A stretch of 64,000 bases of DNA from Ohtaekwangia sp966211525 (GCA_966211525.1 CBIHOZ010000010.1:1-64000); one strand, 5' to 3'. Shown: positions 1-8,957, counted from the stretch's first letter. The notes: a model not told the origin generated them from the letters alone. Numbers and translations: made by a program.

Positions 1-75
1 ACACCTCCGGTTTTCGGTTGGTGAATGCGGTATTCAGATATTGAAACTATATTCGTATAAATAATCCATTGTGTC

Positions 76-2940
76 ATGCACTGCTATAGATATATCGTTG
101 TATTGATAATGGTTAGCCTGCTGGCAAATCAGTCGTATGCACAGGCATCGTATATTACAAAGGAGAAGAAAGGTAAAACATTTTCATTGGTGTCGTCTGG
201 TAAAGCGACATCGCTATATATAGACGATGCAGATTATCCTGGAGTGATACGTGCTGCCAAAGACCTTCAGCAGGATATAGCACGTGTTTCCGATGTAACG
301 CCTCCATTGGAAAATAGTTTTTCAGGAGGCGATGCCGTTATTATTGGCACGATTGGTAAAAGTAAACTGATCGATCAGCTTGTTGCTGCCGGGAAACTGA
401 ATGTAAAAGACGTTGCCGGTAAATGGGAAACCTTTGTGATACAGACGATCGATAATCCTGTAAAAGGTATAGCTCGTGCACTCGTAATTGCCGGTAGCGA
501 TAAGCGCGGTACGATCTTCGGTATATATGATCTCTCTCGACAAATTGGTGTATCACCCTGGCACTGGTGGGCCGATGTACCGCCTCAGAAAAGCAATAGC
601 CTGTACGTTGTACCCGGACGTTATATTCAAGGTGAGCCGCCCGTAAAGTATCGCGGTATTTTTATCAACGATGAAGAACCTGCTCTCGGGCGATGGGCCG
701 TTGAGAACTATGGCGGATTCAATCATGAGTTCTATGAAAAAGTTTTTGAGTTGATCCTGCGTCTCAAAGGTAATTACCTGTGGCCCGCGATGTGGTGGGC
801 AAGTTTTAATAGCGATGATACCTTGAATCCAAAGTTGGCGGATGAGTATGGAATTGTGATTGGGACAACGCACCACGAACCCATGATGCGCGCACATGCC
901 GAATGGCGGAAAGGCGGAGAAGGTCCGTGGAACTACGAGAAGAACGAAAGTACACTTCGTAAATTCTGGACAGAAGGTATACAACGCATGGGCAACTATG
1001 AGAGTATAGTTTCTGTCGGCATGCGCGGTGATGGCGACATGGCGATGGAAGAAGATACCAACATCGCTTTGCTCGAACGCATCGTAAAAGATCAGCGTGA
1101 TATTATACAGCAGGTAACCGGTAAAGAACCATCGGCAACGCCCCAGCTATGGGCGCTGTACAAAGAAGTGCAAGACTACTACGACAAAGGCATGCGCGTT
1201 CCGGATGATGTTACTTTGTTACTCTGCGATGACAACTGGGGAAACATTCGAAAGCTGCCGAAGCCGGACGACAAACCGCGTAAAGGCGGCTATGGTATAT
1301 ATTATCATTTCGATTATGTAGGCGGCCCCCGAAACTATAAATGGATCAATACCAACCAGATCGAACGTACGTGGGAGCAGATGCACCTGGCGTACGAGTA
1401 TGGCGCCAACCAGATATGGATCGTAAATGTAGGTGACATCAAGCCGATGGAATTCCCGACTTCATTCTTCCTGGACTATGCGTGGAACCCGAAGCGCTGG
1501 AATCAATCCAACCTAAAAGACTATTCTGAGCAGTGGGCAAAAGAACAATTCGGAAGTATATATGCGAAAGAGATCGCTGCCATACTGAATGGCTATACAA
1601 AATACAATGCCCGCAGAAAACCGGAGCTCCTCTCACCAGATACCTATAGCATTACAAACTATCGCGAAGCAGAGACAATGCTCGCTGAATATACTTCTTT
1701 GGTACAGCAGGCTGAAAAGATAAACGCTGCATTGCCAGCGGAATATCGAGATGCATTCTTTCAACTCGTGTTGCATCCCGTCAAGGCATCAGCTAACTTG
1801 AATGAAATGTATGTAACCGCTGCACGTAATCGCCTGTACGCTGCACAAGGCCGGGCTGCTACAAACGTAATGGCAGAGCGTGTAAAAAAGTTATTCGATG
1901 AAGATGCAGCTTTGTCACGGCAATACAACAAAGGTATAGCGAATGGAAAGTGGAATCACATGATGGACCAGACACACATCGGCTATACATACTGGCAACA
2001 ACCGCCCAATGACGTAATGCCGGAAGTGAAGATCATTCGCGTGCCGGAAGGCGCGTCTATGGGGGTAGCGGTCGAAGGTTCAACGGATGCATGGCCAATG
2101 GCGCAGCAAGTGGCCGTGTTGCCGGAATTCGATGCGTTCAACCAACAGATATACTATATCGACATCTTCAATCGTGGGCAAACTACATTCAGGTATAGCG
2201 TAACAGCGGACGCACCCTATATTAAGATCAGCGAACCCTCCGGAAACATCGATAAGGAGCAACGGATCTGGATCAAGATCGATTGGCAAAATGTTCCTCC
2301 CGGAAAACATACTATACCTGTACACATAAAAGGGGAAAATGAAAATGTTGTGATTAGGACAATTGTGAACAATGTAAAACCTGCCATCACACAATCCAAA
2401 ACATTTATAGCGGGCAATGGCTATATATCCATCGAAGCGGAACATTATACGAAAGCCGTGAACTCGCCATCGGTCCGGTGGGATGTTATACCGGGTTTAG
2501 GCAGAACTCTATCATCAGTCACAACATTTCCGGTTACGGCTAAAAGTGAAACGCTCAATGCAACGAGTCCGCACTTGGAGTATGGAGTATATTTGCCCGA
2601 TAGCGGATCGGTAAAGGTTAAGTTGTACCTTTCTCCAACGCTTAACTTTCACAACGCAGCAGGGCTCCGCTTTGCCGTTTCATTTGATAACGAAACTCCA
2701 CAGGTTGTCAATTTGCATGATGACTCATCGCTCAAGGCCTGGGAGCAGTGGGTGAGTGACAATGTGATCGTAAAAACATCAGATCACATGCTGCAACGGA
2801 GTGGCTACCATACGCTCAAGTTCTGGCGCATGGATGCGGGTGTAGTATTGCAAAAGCTCGTTATCGAGACGAAAGAAATTAAACCAAGTTACCTGGGACC
2901 ACCGGAGAGCTATTCTACCGGTAGAACCAATCTTCACTGA
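76..2940 (+). CDS. GH115 xylan alpha-1,2-glucuronidase, secreted
   Basis: The 954-residue product begins with a signal peptide (about residues 1-23, ending SYAQ). It then shows the layout of glycoside hydrolase family 115: an N-terminal alpha/beta domain, a catalytic barrel at about residues 190-530 with the characteristic segments GIFINDEEPALGRW and NQIWIVNVGDIKPMEFP, and a C-terminal beta domain to about residue 950. Family members remove (4-O-methyl-)glucuronic acid from internal and terminal xylose of glucuronoxylan. The length is normal for the family. A GH10 xylanase starts 25 bases downstream, so the two are probably co-transcribed. The family call is firm; substrate is inferred from the family and neighbours. 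Only 75 bases of upstream sequence are in the window, so the promoter cannot be assessed. Confidence 0.93.
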   Translation: MHCYRYIVVLIMVSLLANQSYAQASYITKEKKGKTFSLVSSGKATSLYIDDADYPGVIRAAKDLQQDIARVSDVTPPLENSFSGGDAVIIGTIGKSKLIDQLVAAGKLNVKDVAGKWETFVIQTIDNPVKGIARALVIAGSDKRGTIFGIYDLSRQIGVSPWHWWADVPPQKSNSLYVVPGRYIQGEPPVKYRGIFINDEEPALGRWAVENYGGFNHEFYEKVFELILRLKGNYLWPAMWWASFNSDDTLNPKLADEYGIVIGTTHHEPMMRAHAEWRKGGEGPWNYEKNESTLRKFWTEGIQRMGNYESIVSVGMRGDGDMAMEEDTNIALLERIVKDQRDIIQQVTGKEPSATPQLWALYKEVQDYYDKGMRVPDDVTLLLCDDNWGNIRKLPKPDDKPRKGGYGIYYHFDYVGGPRNYKWINTNQIERTWEQMHLAYEYGANQIWIVNVGDIKPMEFPTSFFLDYAWNPKRWNQSNLKDYSEQWAKEQFGSIYAKEIAAILNGYTKYNARRKPELLSPDTYSITNYREAETMLAEYTSLVQQAEKINAALPAEYRDAFFQLVLHPVKASANLNEMYVTAARNRLYAAQGRAATNVMAERVKKLFDEDAALSRQYNKGIANGKWNHMMDQTHIGYTYWQQPPNDVMPEVKIIRVPEGASMGVAVEGSTDAWPMAQQVAVLPEFDAFNQQIYYIDIFNRGQTTFRYSVTADAPYIKISEPSGNIDKEQRIWIKIDWQNVPPGKHTIPVHIKGENENVVIRTIVNNVKPAITQSKTFIAGNGYISIEAEHYTKAVNSPSVRWDVIPGLGRTLSSVTTFPVTAKSETLNATSPHLEYGVYLPDSGSVKVKLYLSPTLNFHNAAGLRFAVSFDNETPQVVNLHDDSSLKAWEQWVSDNVIVKTSDHMLQRSGYHTLKFWRMDAGVVLQKLVIETKEIKPSYLGPPESYSTGRTNLH

Positions 2941-2965
2941 CATATATATCCCAAACACCAAACCA

Positions 2966-4051
2966 ATGATAACTTATAGAAAAGCATGTGCAGCTGTAGC
3001 ATCTATACTCATGATGCTGGCGGCAGAATCCATCGCACAACCGGGCGATGATAAAGGTCTGAAAGATTACTATAGAGATTATTTCCCCGTGGGAGTAGCC
3101 GTGTCTCCGCGCGCACTGCAGAACGAAGAAGGAGAATTGATTCTGAAGCAATTCAGCAGCATGACTCCTGAGAATGCCATGAAGATGGGACCGATTCATC
3201 CCGAGGAGAATCGTTACTATTGGGACGATGCTGACAAGATTATAGACTTCGCGCAGAAGCATAATCTGAAAGTTCGCGGTCACGCACTCTGCTGGCACGA
3301 ACAGGCTCCACGTTGGATATTTACCGATGCGAAAGGCGACACCGTTAGCAAAGCTATACTCTTGCAGCGGTTGAAAGATCACATCACTACCGTAGTAAGT
3401 CGCTATCGCGGGAAGATCTATGCGTGGGATGTTGTGAACGAAGCGATAGCCGATGACCCGAAACAATTACTCCGTAACTCGCCCTGGTATCGTATATGCG
3501 GAGAAGATTTTATTATCAAAGCCTTTGAGTACGCACACGCTGCCGACCCCACCGCTCAACTTTTCTATAACGACTATAACACCGAGCGCCCTGAGAAACG
3601 CGATCGTGTATATACTTTGCTGAAGAAGCTCGTAGAGGCCGGAGTTCCGATTCATGGCGTTGGCCTTCAGGGACATTGGTCGATCTTCGAACCCACCGAA
3701 GCAGAACTGCGTGCAGCCCTCGATAAATTTTCGTCACTCAAATTGAAAGTCCAAATCACCGAGCTCGATATATCCATATACAAATGGGAGAAATTTCAGC
3801 GTGAACGGAGACAGGGTGAGTCAGATGTTTTTACGTCAGAGCTAGAGAACAAGCAGCTGGAGCAGTACAAAATGGTTTTCAAAGTCTTTCGCGAGTATAA
3901 AAACGTCATCACCGGAGTAACGTTCTGGAATATATCCGACAAATACACCTGGCTCGACCATTATCCCGTAAGAGGCCGCAAAAACTATCCGCTCTTGTTT
4001 GGCGTAGACTTGAAGCCAAAGCGTGCATTTTTCGCTGTGACGAAGTTTTGA
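2966..4051 (+). CDS. GH10 endo-1,4-beta-xylanase, secreted
   Basis: The 361-residue protein has a signal peptide (about 1-24, ending SIAQ) and a single GH10 barrel. The acid/base is E159 in WDVVNEA, and the nucleophile is E266 in ITELD. Other family marks are GHALCWH (residues 105-111) and GVTFWNISDKYTWL near the end. GH10 enzymes cut the xylan backbone by a retaining mechanism and tolerate substitution, which fits co-action with the GH115 enzyme 25 bases upstream. No carbohydrate-binding module is attached. It probably lies at the end of a two-gene transcript, because the next 305 bases are repeat-rich noncoding DNA. Confidence 0.95.
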   Translation: MITYRKACAAVASILMMLAAESIAQPGDDKGLKDYYRDYFPVGVAVSPRALQNEEGELILKQFSSMTPENAMKMGPIHPEENRYYWDDADKIIDFAQKHNLKVRGHALCWHEQAPRWIFTDAKGDTVSKAILLQRLKDHITTVVSRYRGKIYAWDVVNEAIADDPKQLLRNSPWYRICGEDFIIKAFEYAHAADPTAQLFYNDYNTERPEKRDRVYTLLKKLVEAGVPIHGVGLQGHWSIFEPTEAELRAALDKFSSLKLKVQITELDISIYKWEKFQRERRQGESDVFTSELENKQLEQYKMVFKVFREYKNVITGVTFWNISDKYTWLDHYPVRGRKNYPLLFGVDLKPKRAFFAVTKF

Positions 4052-4060
4052 AGTTAGAAG

Positions 4061-4304
4061 CCACTAGCTGCCAGCTTCTAGCTGCTAGCCTGAGGTTGGT
4101 AACGTAAATGATTGTCGTAGTAGGATTGATAAATTGGTGAATTGGAAAATTATAAGATTATAAGATTGAAAGATTGGGTGCCTTTAATCTTCCAATGTTC
4201 TAATTTTCCAATCTTATAATCCTCGAATCAATTGTCCCTACAAAACGAAAGCGTTTAAATTAGCACCCACAAACTAGCAGCTAGCAGCTTGAAGCTAGCA
4301 GCTG
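4061..4304. repeat. Nested word-like inverted repeats between xylanase and uxuA
   Basis: This fills the gap between the GH10 gene and uxuA (4052-4356). Outer arms are built from AGCTGC/TAGC words (4061-4090, e.g. CTAGCTGCCAGCTTCTAGC) and recur in opposite orientation at 4273-4304 (CTAGCAGCTAGCAGCTTG). Inner arms use other words, GAATTGGAAAATTATAAG and GATTATAAGATTG at 4140-4176, mirrored by CTAATTTTCCAATCTTATAA at 4200-4219. The AGCTGC words recur at 14.8, 34.4-34.6, 40.6-40.9, 42.0-42.1 and 63.1 kb. No ORF or clear promoter is seen. The pairing is imperfect and was judged by eye. Confidence 0.75.
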
Positions 4305-4356
4305 ACTCAACGCAAAGCGTAATAAAAAAGAGAATCGTAAAAACTAAGATAATCTT

Positions 4357-5520
4357 ATGATGGAACAAACAATGCGCTGGTACGGACCGCATGATGCGGT
4401 GAGCCTGACAGATATACTGCAGTCGGGATGTACTGGTGTGGTAACGGCACTGCATCATATACCGGTTGGTGATGTGTGGACAGTCGATTAGAACGAAAAG
4501 CGCAAGGCTATGATCGAAAAGGCTGGCATGACCTGGACAGTGATTGAAAGTCTCCCGGTACATGAAGATATAAAACGACAGGGCGGCAATTACCTGCAGT
4601 ATATTGAAAACTATAAACAAAGTCTCAGAAACGTAGGCAAGTGCGGACTGAAAGTTGTTACCTATAACTTTATGCCGATCCTCGACTGGATGCGTACGGA
4701 TATATCGTATAGTATGCCCGATGGAAGTAAGGCCCTATATTTCGAGAAGGCTGCATTTATAGCATTTGATCTTTTCCTGCTGAAGCGCCCGAACGCAGCC
4801 AAAGACTATACTACCGAAGAAATAGCGCTGGCTGAAAAACGTTTTGATGCCATGACCGAAGCCGAGCGTGACAAACTTTTCCACAACGCAACGCTAGGGC
4901 TACCGGGCAGCGATGAACCGTTCACCGCTCCGGAAATTCTCGCAGCATTGAAGAAGTACGAAGGCATCAACGCTGACAAACTGAGAGAAAATTTATACTA
5001 CTTCTTAAAGCAGGTAACTCCGGCTGCAGAAGAAGCCGGTGTGAAGCTGGCGATACATCCGGACGATCCTCCGTATTCTATACTAGGTTTACCGCGCATC
5101 ATGAGCACTGAGAAAGATGCTACAGATCTGGTAAAGAATGTTCCTTCTCCTGCCAACGGACTTTGCTTCTGCACCGGTTCGTACGGAGCACGTGCCGATA
5201 ACGATCTGCCCGGCATGGTAAAGCGACTGGGCGACCATATTAACTTCCTGCACCTGCGCAGCACCAAGCGCGACTATAAAGGCGACTTCTACGAAGCCAA
5301 TCACCTGGAAGGTGATGCCGATATGTTTAGCGTGGTAAAAGAAGTTGTACAACTCATGAAGCGCAGAGGTATATCTATACCCATGCGCCCCGACCACGGC
5401 CACCAAATGCTTGACGACCTCAACAAGAAAACCTATCCCGGTTACTCCGCTATAGGCCGCCTGCGCGGTTTAGCGGAACTGCGTGGATTGGAGCTGGGTA
5501 TAGCGAGGATGTTGGAATAA
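4357..5520 (+). pseudogene. uxuA: Mannonate dehydratase (uxuA) interrupted by an in-frame TAG
   Basis: UxuA converts D-mannonate to 2-keto-3-deoxygluconate in hexuronate catabolism, a logical partner for glucuronate released by GH115. Reading from ATG 4357 gives the expected UxuA N-terminus (MEQTMRWYGPHDAVSLTDI, then VVTALHHIPVGDVW), but TAG at 4489-4491 stops it after 44 residues. The same frame continues at once with NEKRKAM and the rest of the enzyme (VHEDIK, HPDDPP, FCTGSYGAR, HLRSTKRD, MRPDHGHQM) to 5520. Full length would be about 387 residues, normal for the family. A restart at ATG 4510 would give 336 residues without the N-terminal strand and active-site-side residues. It may be a recent pseudogene, a read-through case or a sequencing error. 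Only one base differs from a plausible GAG or CAG codon. Confidence 0.88.
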
Positions 5521-5539
5521 GATATACTTAAACTATAGC

Positions 5540-5574
5540 AAAGCAGAGTTTTCAGTGGAAAGCTCTGCTTTTTT
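5540..5574. terminator. Bidirectional intrinsic terminator
   Basis: AAAGCAGAG (5540-5548) pairs with CTCTGCTTT (5563-5571), followed by a T run on the plus strand and preceded by an A-rich stretch for the minus strand. It lies between uxuA and the convergent small gene, whose stop codon at 5573-5575 overlaps the T run. Confidence 0.8.
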
Positions 5575-5833
5575 ATTGTATATTTTTTCTGGTCTCTGCT
5601 TCTTCTTCAATTGCATCGAGCAATACAAACAGCCCTTCGAGGTCTAACAATGTCTCCGCCATATAGGGCGATGAGCTGTGACTTTCATAGATCATGTGAG
5701 CTATGATCATTCTGCTTAGATTTTTACGGAAGCGTTCGGCTGGGTGGTTTTCAATAAAGTCTGAAAAGGCTTCCTCTAGGGACGCGGATAAGATTGGCGC
5801 TTTGCTTTTAGCTTTAACGGATGTCTTTGCCAT
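5573..5833 (-). CDS. Small hypothetical protein (86 aa)
   Basis: I do not recognise this protein. It has a basic, Ala/Lys-rich N-terminus (MAKTSVKAKSK) and then a mostly helical, acidic body ending in LEGLFVLLDAIEEEAETRKN. There is no signal peptide or membrane segment. A convergent terminator at its 3' end and a 107-base gap to the divergent XRE gene make a real gene likely. The ATG at 5833 is preceded by A/T-rich sequence. Its size and position next to a helix-turn-helix gene would fit a small regulatory protein, but nothing in the sequence shows this. Confidence 0.6.
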   Translation of the reverse strand: MAKTSVKAKSKAPILSASLEEAFSDFIENHPAERFRKNLSRMIIAHMIYESHSSSPYMAETLLDLEGLFVLLDAIEEEAETRKNIQ

Positions 5834-5940
5834 CGTATATTATTGATGATACAAACATAGTTTAAAGAAATTTATGCTCCTAATTCGGAGTATCTTTATT
5901 CGGAGTAATTTGCTCAAAACGCTTTGAGTTAATTTAACTC

Positions 5941-6201
5941 ATGAAGAGTAAGAAGAGCAATAATCCTCCAGCGGAAAATATAGTAGAACTTCAGAAGAAG
6001 ATTGGTCGAAAGTTGAAGAGAATTAGAAAGGATTTGGGATATGATAATGCTGATGATTTTACTTATGATAAAGGGATAAACCGGTCTCAGTATGGTAAGT
6101 ACGAGGCTGGTAGCCAAGACATGAGGTTGAGTTCTCTGGTTAAAATTGTAAATTCGATGGGATTAACTCTTGAACAGTTTTTTAGCCAGCCATTGGATTG
6201 A
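5941..6201 (+). CDS. XRE-family helix-turn-helix regulator
   Basis: This 86-residue protein has an XRE/Cro-type HTH at about residues 20-82: IGRKLKRIRKDLGYDNADDF is helix 1-2, INRSQYGKYEAGSQDMRLSSL is the recognition region, and LTLEQFFSQPL closes the domain. It is a single-domain DNA-binding protein. The stop at 6199-6201 is four bases from the GTG start of the next HTH gene, so the two are probably translated together. Targets are unknown. The upstream region 5834-5940 is AT-rich and holds a repeated ATTCGGAGTA word (5881-5908) that could be an operator. Confidence 0.8.
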   Translation: MKSKKSNNPPAENIVELQKKIGRKLKRIRKDLGYDNADDFTYDKGINRSQYGKYEAGSQDMRLSSLVKIVNSMGLTLEQFFSQPLD

Positions 6202-6204
6202 TAT

Positions 6205-6408
6205 GTGAAAAAAGTTGACATCACCGACAAACAATTTGAAGTATTGCAGCTAATAGCTGAAGGATACAACAGTGAGGAGATTGCCAAGAAGCTGGGTAAC
6301 AGCAAAAAAACTATAGATGCAATCCGTATTGAAATGCTTAATCGTTTTCAAGTAAAAAACGCTGCTCATCTCGTTGCTCATGCCTTTAGAAAGAAATGGC
6401 TTAAGTAA
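6205..6408 (+). CDS. LuxR/GerE-type HTH protein (67 aa)
   Basis: The product is essentially a lone GerE-type winged HTH: ITDKQFEVLQLIAEGYNSEEIAKKL, then SKKTIDAIRIEMLNRFQVKNAAHLVAHAF. The pattern of conserved residues (LIAEG, EIAKKL, T-D-I-R, K-A-LV--A) is typical of LuxR/FixJ output domains, with no receiver or sensor domain. The start is GTG 6205; an ATG at 6203 is followed directly by TGA in its own frame. It lies four bases after the XRE gene, and its stop overlaps the open frame of the downstream membrane protein. A role as a partner regulator is inference. Confidence 0.75.
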   Translation: MKKVDITDKQFEVLQLIAEGYNSEEIAKKLGNSKKTIDAIRIEMLNRFQVKNAAHLVAHAFRKKWLK

Positions 6409-6473
6409 TTAAAGTCTGGCTTAAAGAACACCTATCGACACTGCTTATTTATTTTATAGTTCCTATAGTTGGG

Positions 6474-6983
6474 TTGGTTATTGAAGCCTTCCTCAGCAGG
6501 AAAGTTGCTCTGTATATTTTTCTTTTTTCGTGCTTGTTGCTTTCTCCTAACCTAATAGGCTATTCTTATATAATCCCGTGGGCCAATCAGGTTATTTCCC
6601 TCTTAGGATTAAGCTGTGTTTATTCCCTTTGTTCGTGGTCCATTGAAAAGAATAAAATTACAGTTGCTATCGTTGTCTCTGGACTTCTCTTTATTACATT
6701 GGCCATCAGCACAGTTTTTAAAGAATTTTCGGGTACACAAATCGTTGAGAGGAAATGGGATATCAATGAGTATAGGATTGAGTATATTAGGTATCAAGGT
6801 TTTGCCGGACGTCCTAAAATGATGTATCAATTGCGCAGGTATACAATGATTCCCATTTTTACTAAAGAAAAGGAAGCGGTAGTAGACAATGATACTACAG
6901 GAAGTTGCAAAGTGTTTTTTGTTGAAAGCGAAATTATGTTTGATAAGTGTAGCAGCAGTATAAAAAACGAAAGAATACATTAG
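6474..6983 (+). CDS. Hypothetical membrane protein, start uncertain
   Basis: I do not recognise the family. From TTG 6474 the product is 169 residues with hydrophobic segments at about residues 11-30, 36-55 and 61-80, and a soluble C-terminal part rich in charged residues with two Cys (GSCKVFF, FDKCSSS). The open frame continues upstream without a stop to 6405, adding a good fourth hydrophobic segment (STLLIYFIVPIVGLVIEAFL at 6435-6494) but no ATG, GTG or TTG before 6474; only ATT 6408 or CTG 6441 are available. The true start may therefore be a rare codon coupled to the stop of the preceding HTH gene at 6406-6408. It probably forms a three-gene operon with the two small regulators. Confidence 0.6.
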   Translation: MVIEAFLSRKVALYIFLFSCLLLSPNLIGYSYIIPWANQVISLLGLSCVYSLCSWSIEKNKITVAIVVSGLLFITLAISTVFKEFSGTQIVERKWDINEYRIEYIRYQGFAGRPKMMYQLRRYTMIPIFTKEKEAVVDNDTTGSCKVFFVESEIMFDKCSSSIKNERIH

Positions 6984-7371
6984 CGGGAAGCTTTTTGTTT
7001 TTTTGCGACTAACTTAAATCATCTCATAGTAAATTTATTGACGGACGGTGTTTAGCCAAAGTATCAACTATCCCATTGTTGCAAACATTGAGATGTAAAT
7101 GATTAACTCTCCGTGCATCTTTGTGCCTCCTTCGAGTCCTTTGTGCAAATTGGATTTTCCTTATACTACAGAACAACTAAATCCCATCGTGCGAGAAACA
7201 CAAAAAACATAAGGCTCCACAAAAGTTTCTTATACAATTACTTATAACTATTAACGCTACGCCCCAGGAAATCGCCTCAGACCTTAGGTGGCGCTTTGAT
7301 GTCTATCTATCAAAAAATAATGATAATTATACTTATCAGAATAATTAAATTTGTTAATTATATTTAATATT
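6984..7371. repeat. Noncoding region with CTCCGTG/AAATCC inverted repeat
   Basis: No gene is seen here. At 7107-7157 a module reading CTCCGTGCATCTTTGTGCC and ending ATTGGATTTT is followed, after a short spacer, by a complementary-type module at 7178-7229 (AAATCCCATCGTGCGAG and GGCTCCACAAAAGTTTC). The same modules recur better paired at 9057-9177 and in inside-out order at 50432-50526. A second word type (ACTTATAACTATTAACGC, 7240-7258) resembles the TAACGG words at 9188-9215. The last 60 bases are AT-rich and probably hold the hipBA promoter. Confidence 0.7.
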
Positions 7372-7689
7372 ATGAAATCCTCTAAACTTATATTAATGCC
7401 CAGGCTGGAGCGTATTTTGGCAGAGGCCGGGGAAAATATAAAACTTGCAAGGTTGCGTAGAAAGCTTAGTGCGGAGCAAGTGTCGGAGCGTGCAAACATA
7501 AGCCGTCCAACATTATGGTCAATAGAAAAAGGAGCCAGCACTGTTGCTATAGGTGCCTATGCGCAGGTGTTGTTTGTACTGGGACTTGAGAAAGATCTTC
7601 TGAAATTAGCTGGTGACGATTTGCTCGGAAGAAAACTTCAAGATGCCAAGTTGTTAATAAAACAAAGGGCTCCGAAAAGAAGTAAATGA
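7372..7689 (+). CDS. hipB: HipB-like antitoxin / XRE regulator
   Basis: From ATG 7372 (preferred over TTG 7351) the product is 105 residues. An XRE HTH spans about residues 15-75 (IKLARLRRKLSAEQVSERANISRPTLWSIEKG) and a basic tail (IKQRAPKRSK) follows. The TGA stop overlaps the ATG of hipA (ATGA at 7686-7689), the usual antitoxin-toxin coupling. HipB proteins bind HipA and repress their own operon. The 50 AT-rich bases upstream (TTGTTAATTATATTTAATATT) would suit the promoter and operator. Confidence 0.85.
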   Translation: MKSSKLILMPRLERILAEAGENIKLARLRRKLSAEQVSERANISRPTLWSIEKGASTVAIGAYAQVLFVLGLEKDLLKLAGDDLLGRKLQDAKLLIKQRAPKRSK

Positions 7690-8957
7690 TGGCAGTGAAG
7701 AAAGATATACAGCGTATGGTTTATGCCTATGCTAATTGGCATAAGCTTGGTGAGCCGAAACTCATGGGAATATTACGCGCTACGTTAATACGTGGAAAAG
7801 AAGTATTCTCTTTTGAATATGATCAGAATTGGCTCGAGAGTAATTTCTCTCTGACTCTTGACCCGGATTTACAATTTTATAGCGGTCTTCAGTATTTGAG
7901 TGAAGAGAAAAGCAATTTTGGAATTTTTCTGGACTCATCACCAGATCGCTGGGGGAGAGTACTTATGAAAAGACGTGAAGCTATCATTGCACGGAAAGAG
8001 GGAAGAAAAGAAAAGGTTCTGCAGGAAACGGATTATCTCTTAGGTGTATATGATGGTCACCGTATGGGAGCTATACGATATAAGGACTCTGAAGGTGGAT
8101 CGTTTCAGAATGATAATAGAGAAATGGCAGCGCCCCCCTGGGCTTCAATACGGGAGTTAGAACACGCAGCAAGTGTTGTGGAAGAGGAAGATATAGATGA
8201 TGAAGAGTATATTAAATGGTTGAACCTTCTGATTGCACCAGGCTCTTCACTTGGCGGAGCAAGGCCTAAGGCCAGTGTTCTTGATCCAAAGGGACATTTA
8301 TGGATTGCTAAATTTCCCAGTAAGAATGACGATATAGATATAGGTGCATGGGAAATGGTAGTTCAAAAATTAGGCAAAATGGCAGGCCTGAATGTGGCCG
8401 AGGCGAAGAGCGAAAAGTTTTATAGCAAGCGACATACTTACCTGACGAAGCGCTTCGACAGGACGCCAAAGGGTGAGCGAATACACTTTGCTTCAGCTAT
8501 GACTTTACTTGGTTACACTGATGGAGCAGATTTTCATGATGGTGTGAGTTACCTTGAGCTTGCAGAATTTATTATACGCAACGGTGCACGAGTAGATCAG
8601 GATCTTCAAGAACTATGGAGAAGAATAGTTTTTTACATAAGTGTGAGTAATTCTGATGATCATTTACGAAATCATGGTTTTCTTCTAACGGACAAAGGGT
8701 GGATACTCTCTCCGGGTTACGACATCAATCCCATTCAAAACGCATCCGGGCTAAGTTTGAATATTTCTGAAAGCGATAATTCCTTTGAATTTGATCTGGC
8801 ACTTGAAGTGGCTGAATATTTCAGAGTCAATCAAAAAAGAGGAAATCAAATAATAAAAAAAGTGAGGGAGACAGTGAAGCAATGGAACGAGGTTGCTAAG
8901 GAGGCTGGTATATCAAAAGCCGAACGCGATAGCATGGCAAAGGCGTTTAACTTTTAA
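7686..8957 (+). CDS. hipA: HipA-like serine/threonine kinase toxin
   Basis: The 423-residue protein has the HipA-family kinase marks: LGGARPKA (about 189-196) as the nucleotide loop, the lysine in WIAKFPS (K209), the catalytic loop SNSDDHLRNHGF (D324, N329) and the metal-binding YDINP (D346). E. coli HipA phosphorylates glutamyl-tRNA synthetase and induces dormancy, but family targets vary. The length (423) matches the family. The N-terminal part has the usual HipA_N-like segment with FLDSSPDRWGRVLMKRRE, a motif typical of a broad subgroup of HipA homologues outside the E. coli model. All catalytic residues are present, so it is probably active. It is translationally coupled to hipB. Confidence 0.88.
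   Translation: MMAVKKDIQRMVYAYANWHKLGEPKLMGILRATLIRGKEVFSFEYDQNWLESNFSLTLDPDLQFYSGLQYLSEEKSNFGIFLDSSPDRWGRVLMKRREAIIARKEGRKEKVLQETDYLLGVYDGHRMGAIRYKDSEGGSFQNDNREMAAPPWASIRELEHAASVVEEEDIDDEEYIKWLNLLIAPGSSLGGARPKASVLDPKGHLWIAKFPSKNDDIDIGAWEMVVQKLGKMAGLNVAEAKSEKFYSKRHTYLTKRFDRTPKGERIHFASAMTLLGYTDGADFHDGVSYLELAEFIIRNGARVDQDLQELWRRIVFYISVSNSDDHLRNHGFLLTDKGWILSPGYDINPIQNASGLSLNISESDNSFEFDLALEVAEYFRVNQKRGNQIIKKVRETVKQWNEVAKEAGISKAERDSMAKAFNF

Noticed and set aside
322..984. Minus-strand ORFs inside the GH115 gene
   Set aside because: They are shadows of the GH115 coding strand, with unlikely composition and no start context.
4357..5520. Pyrrolysine or selenocysteine-type recoding of the TAG in uxuA
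   Set aside because: No downstream recoding stem is visible, and UxuA has no special residue at this position; simple mutation is more likely.
6405..6473. ATG-initiated longer start for the membrane protein
   Set aside because: No ATG, GTG or TTG occurs in that frame before 6474; the upstream extension is noted as a rare-start possibility only.
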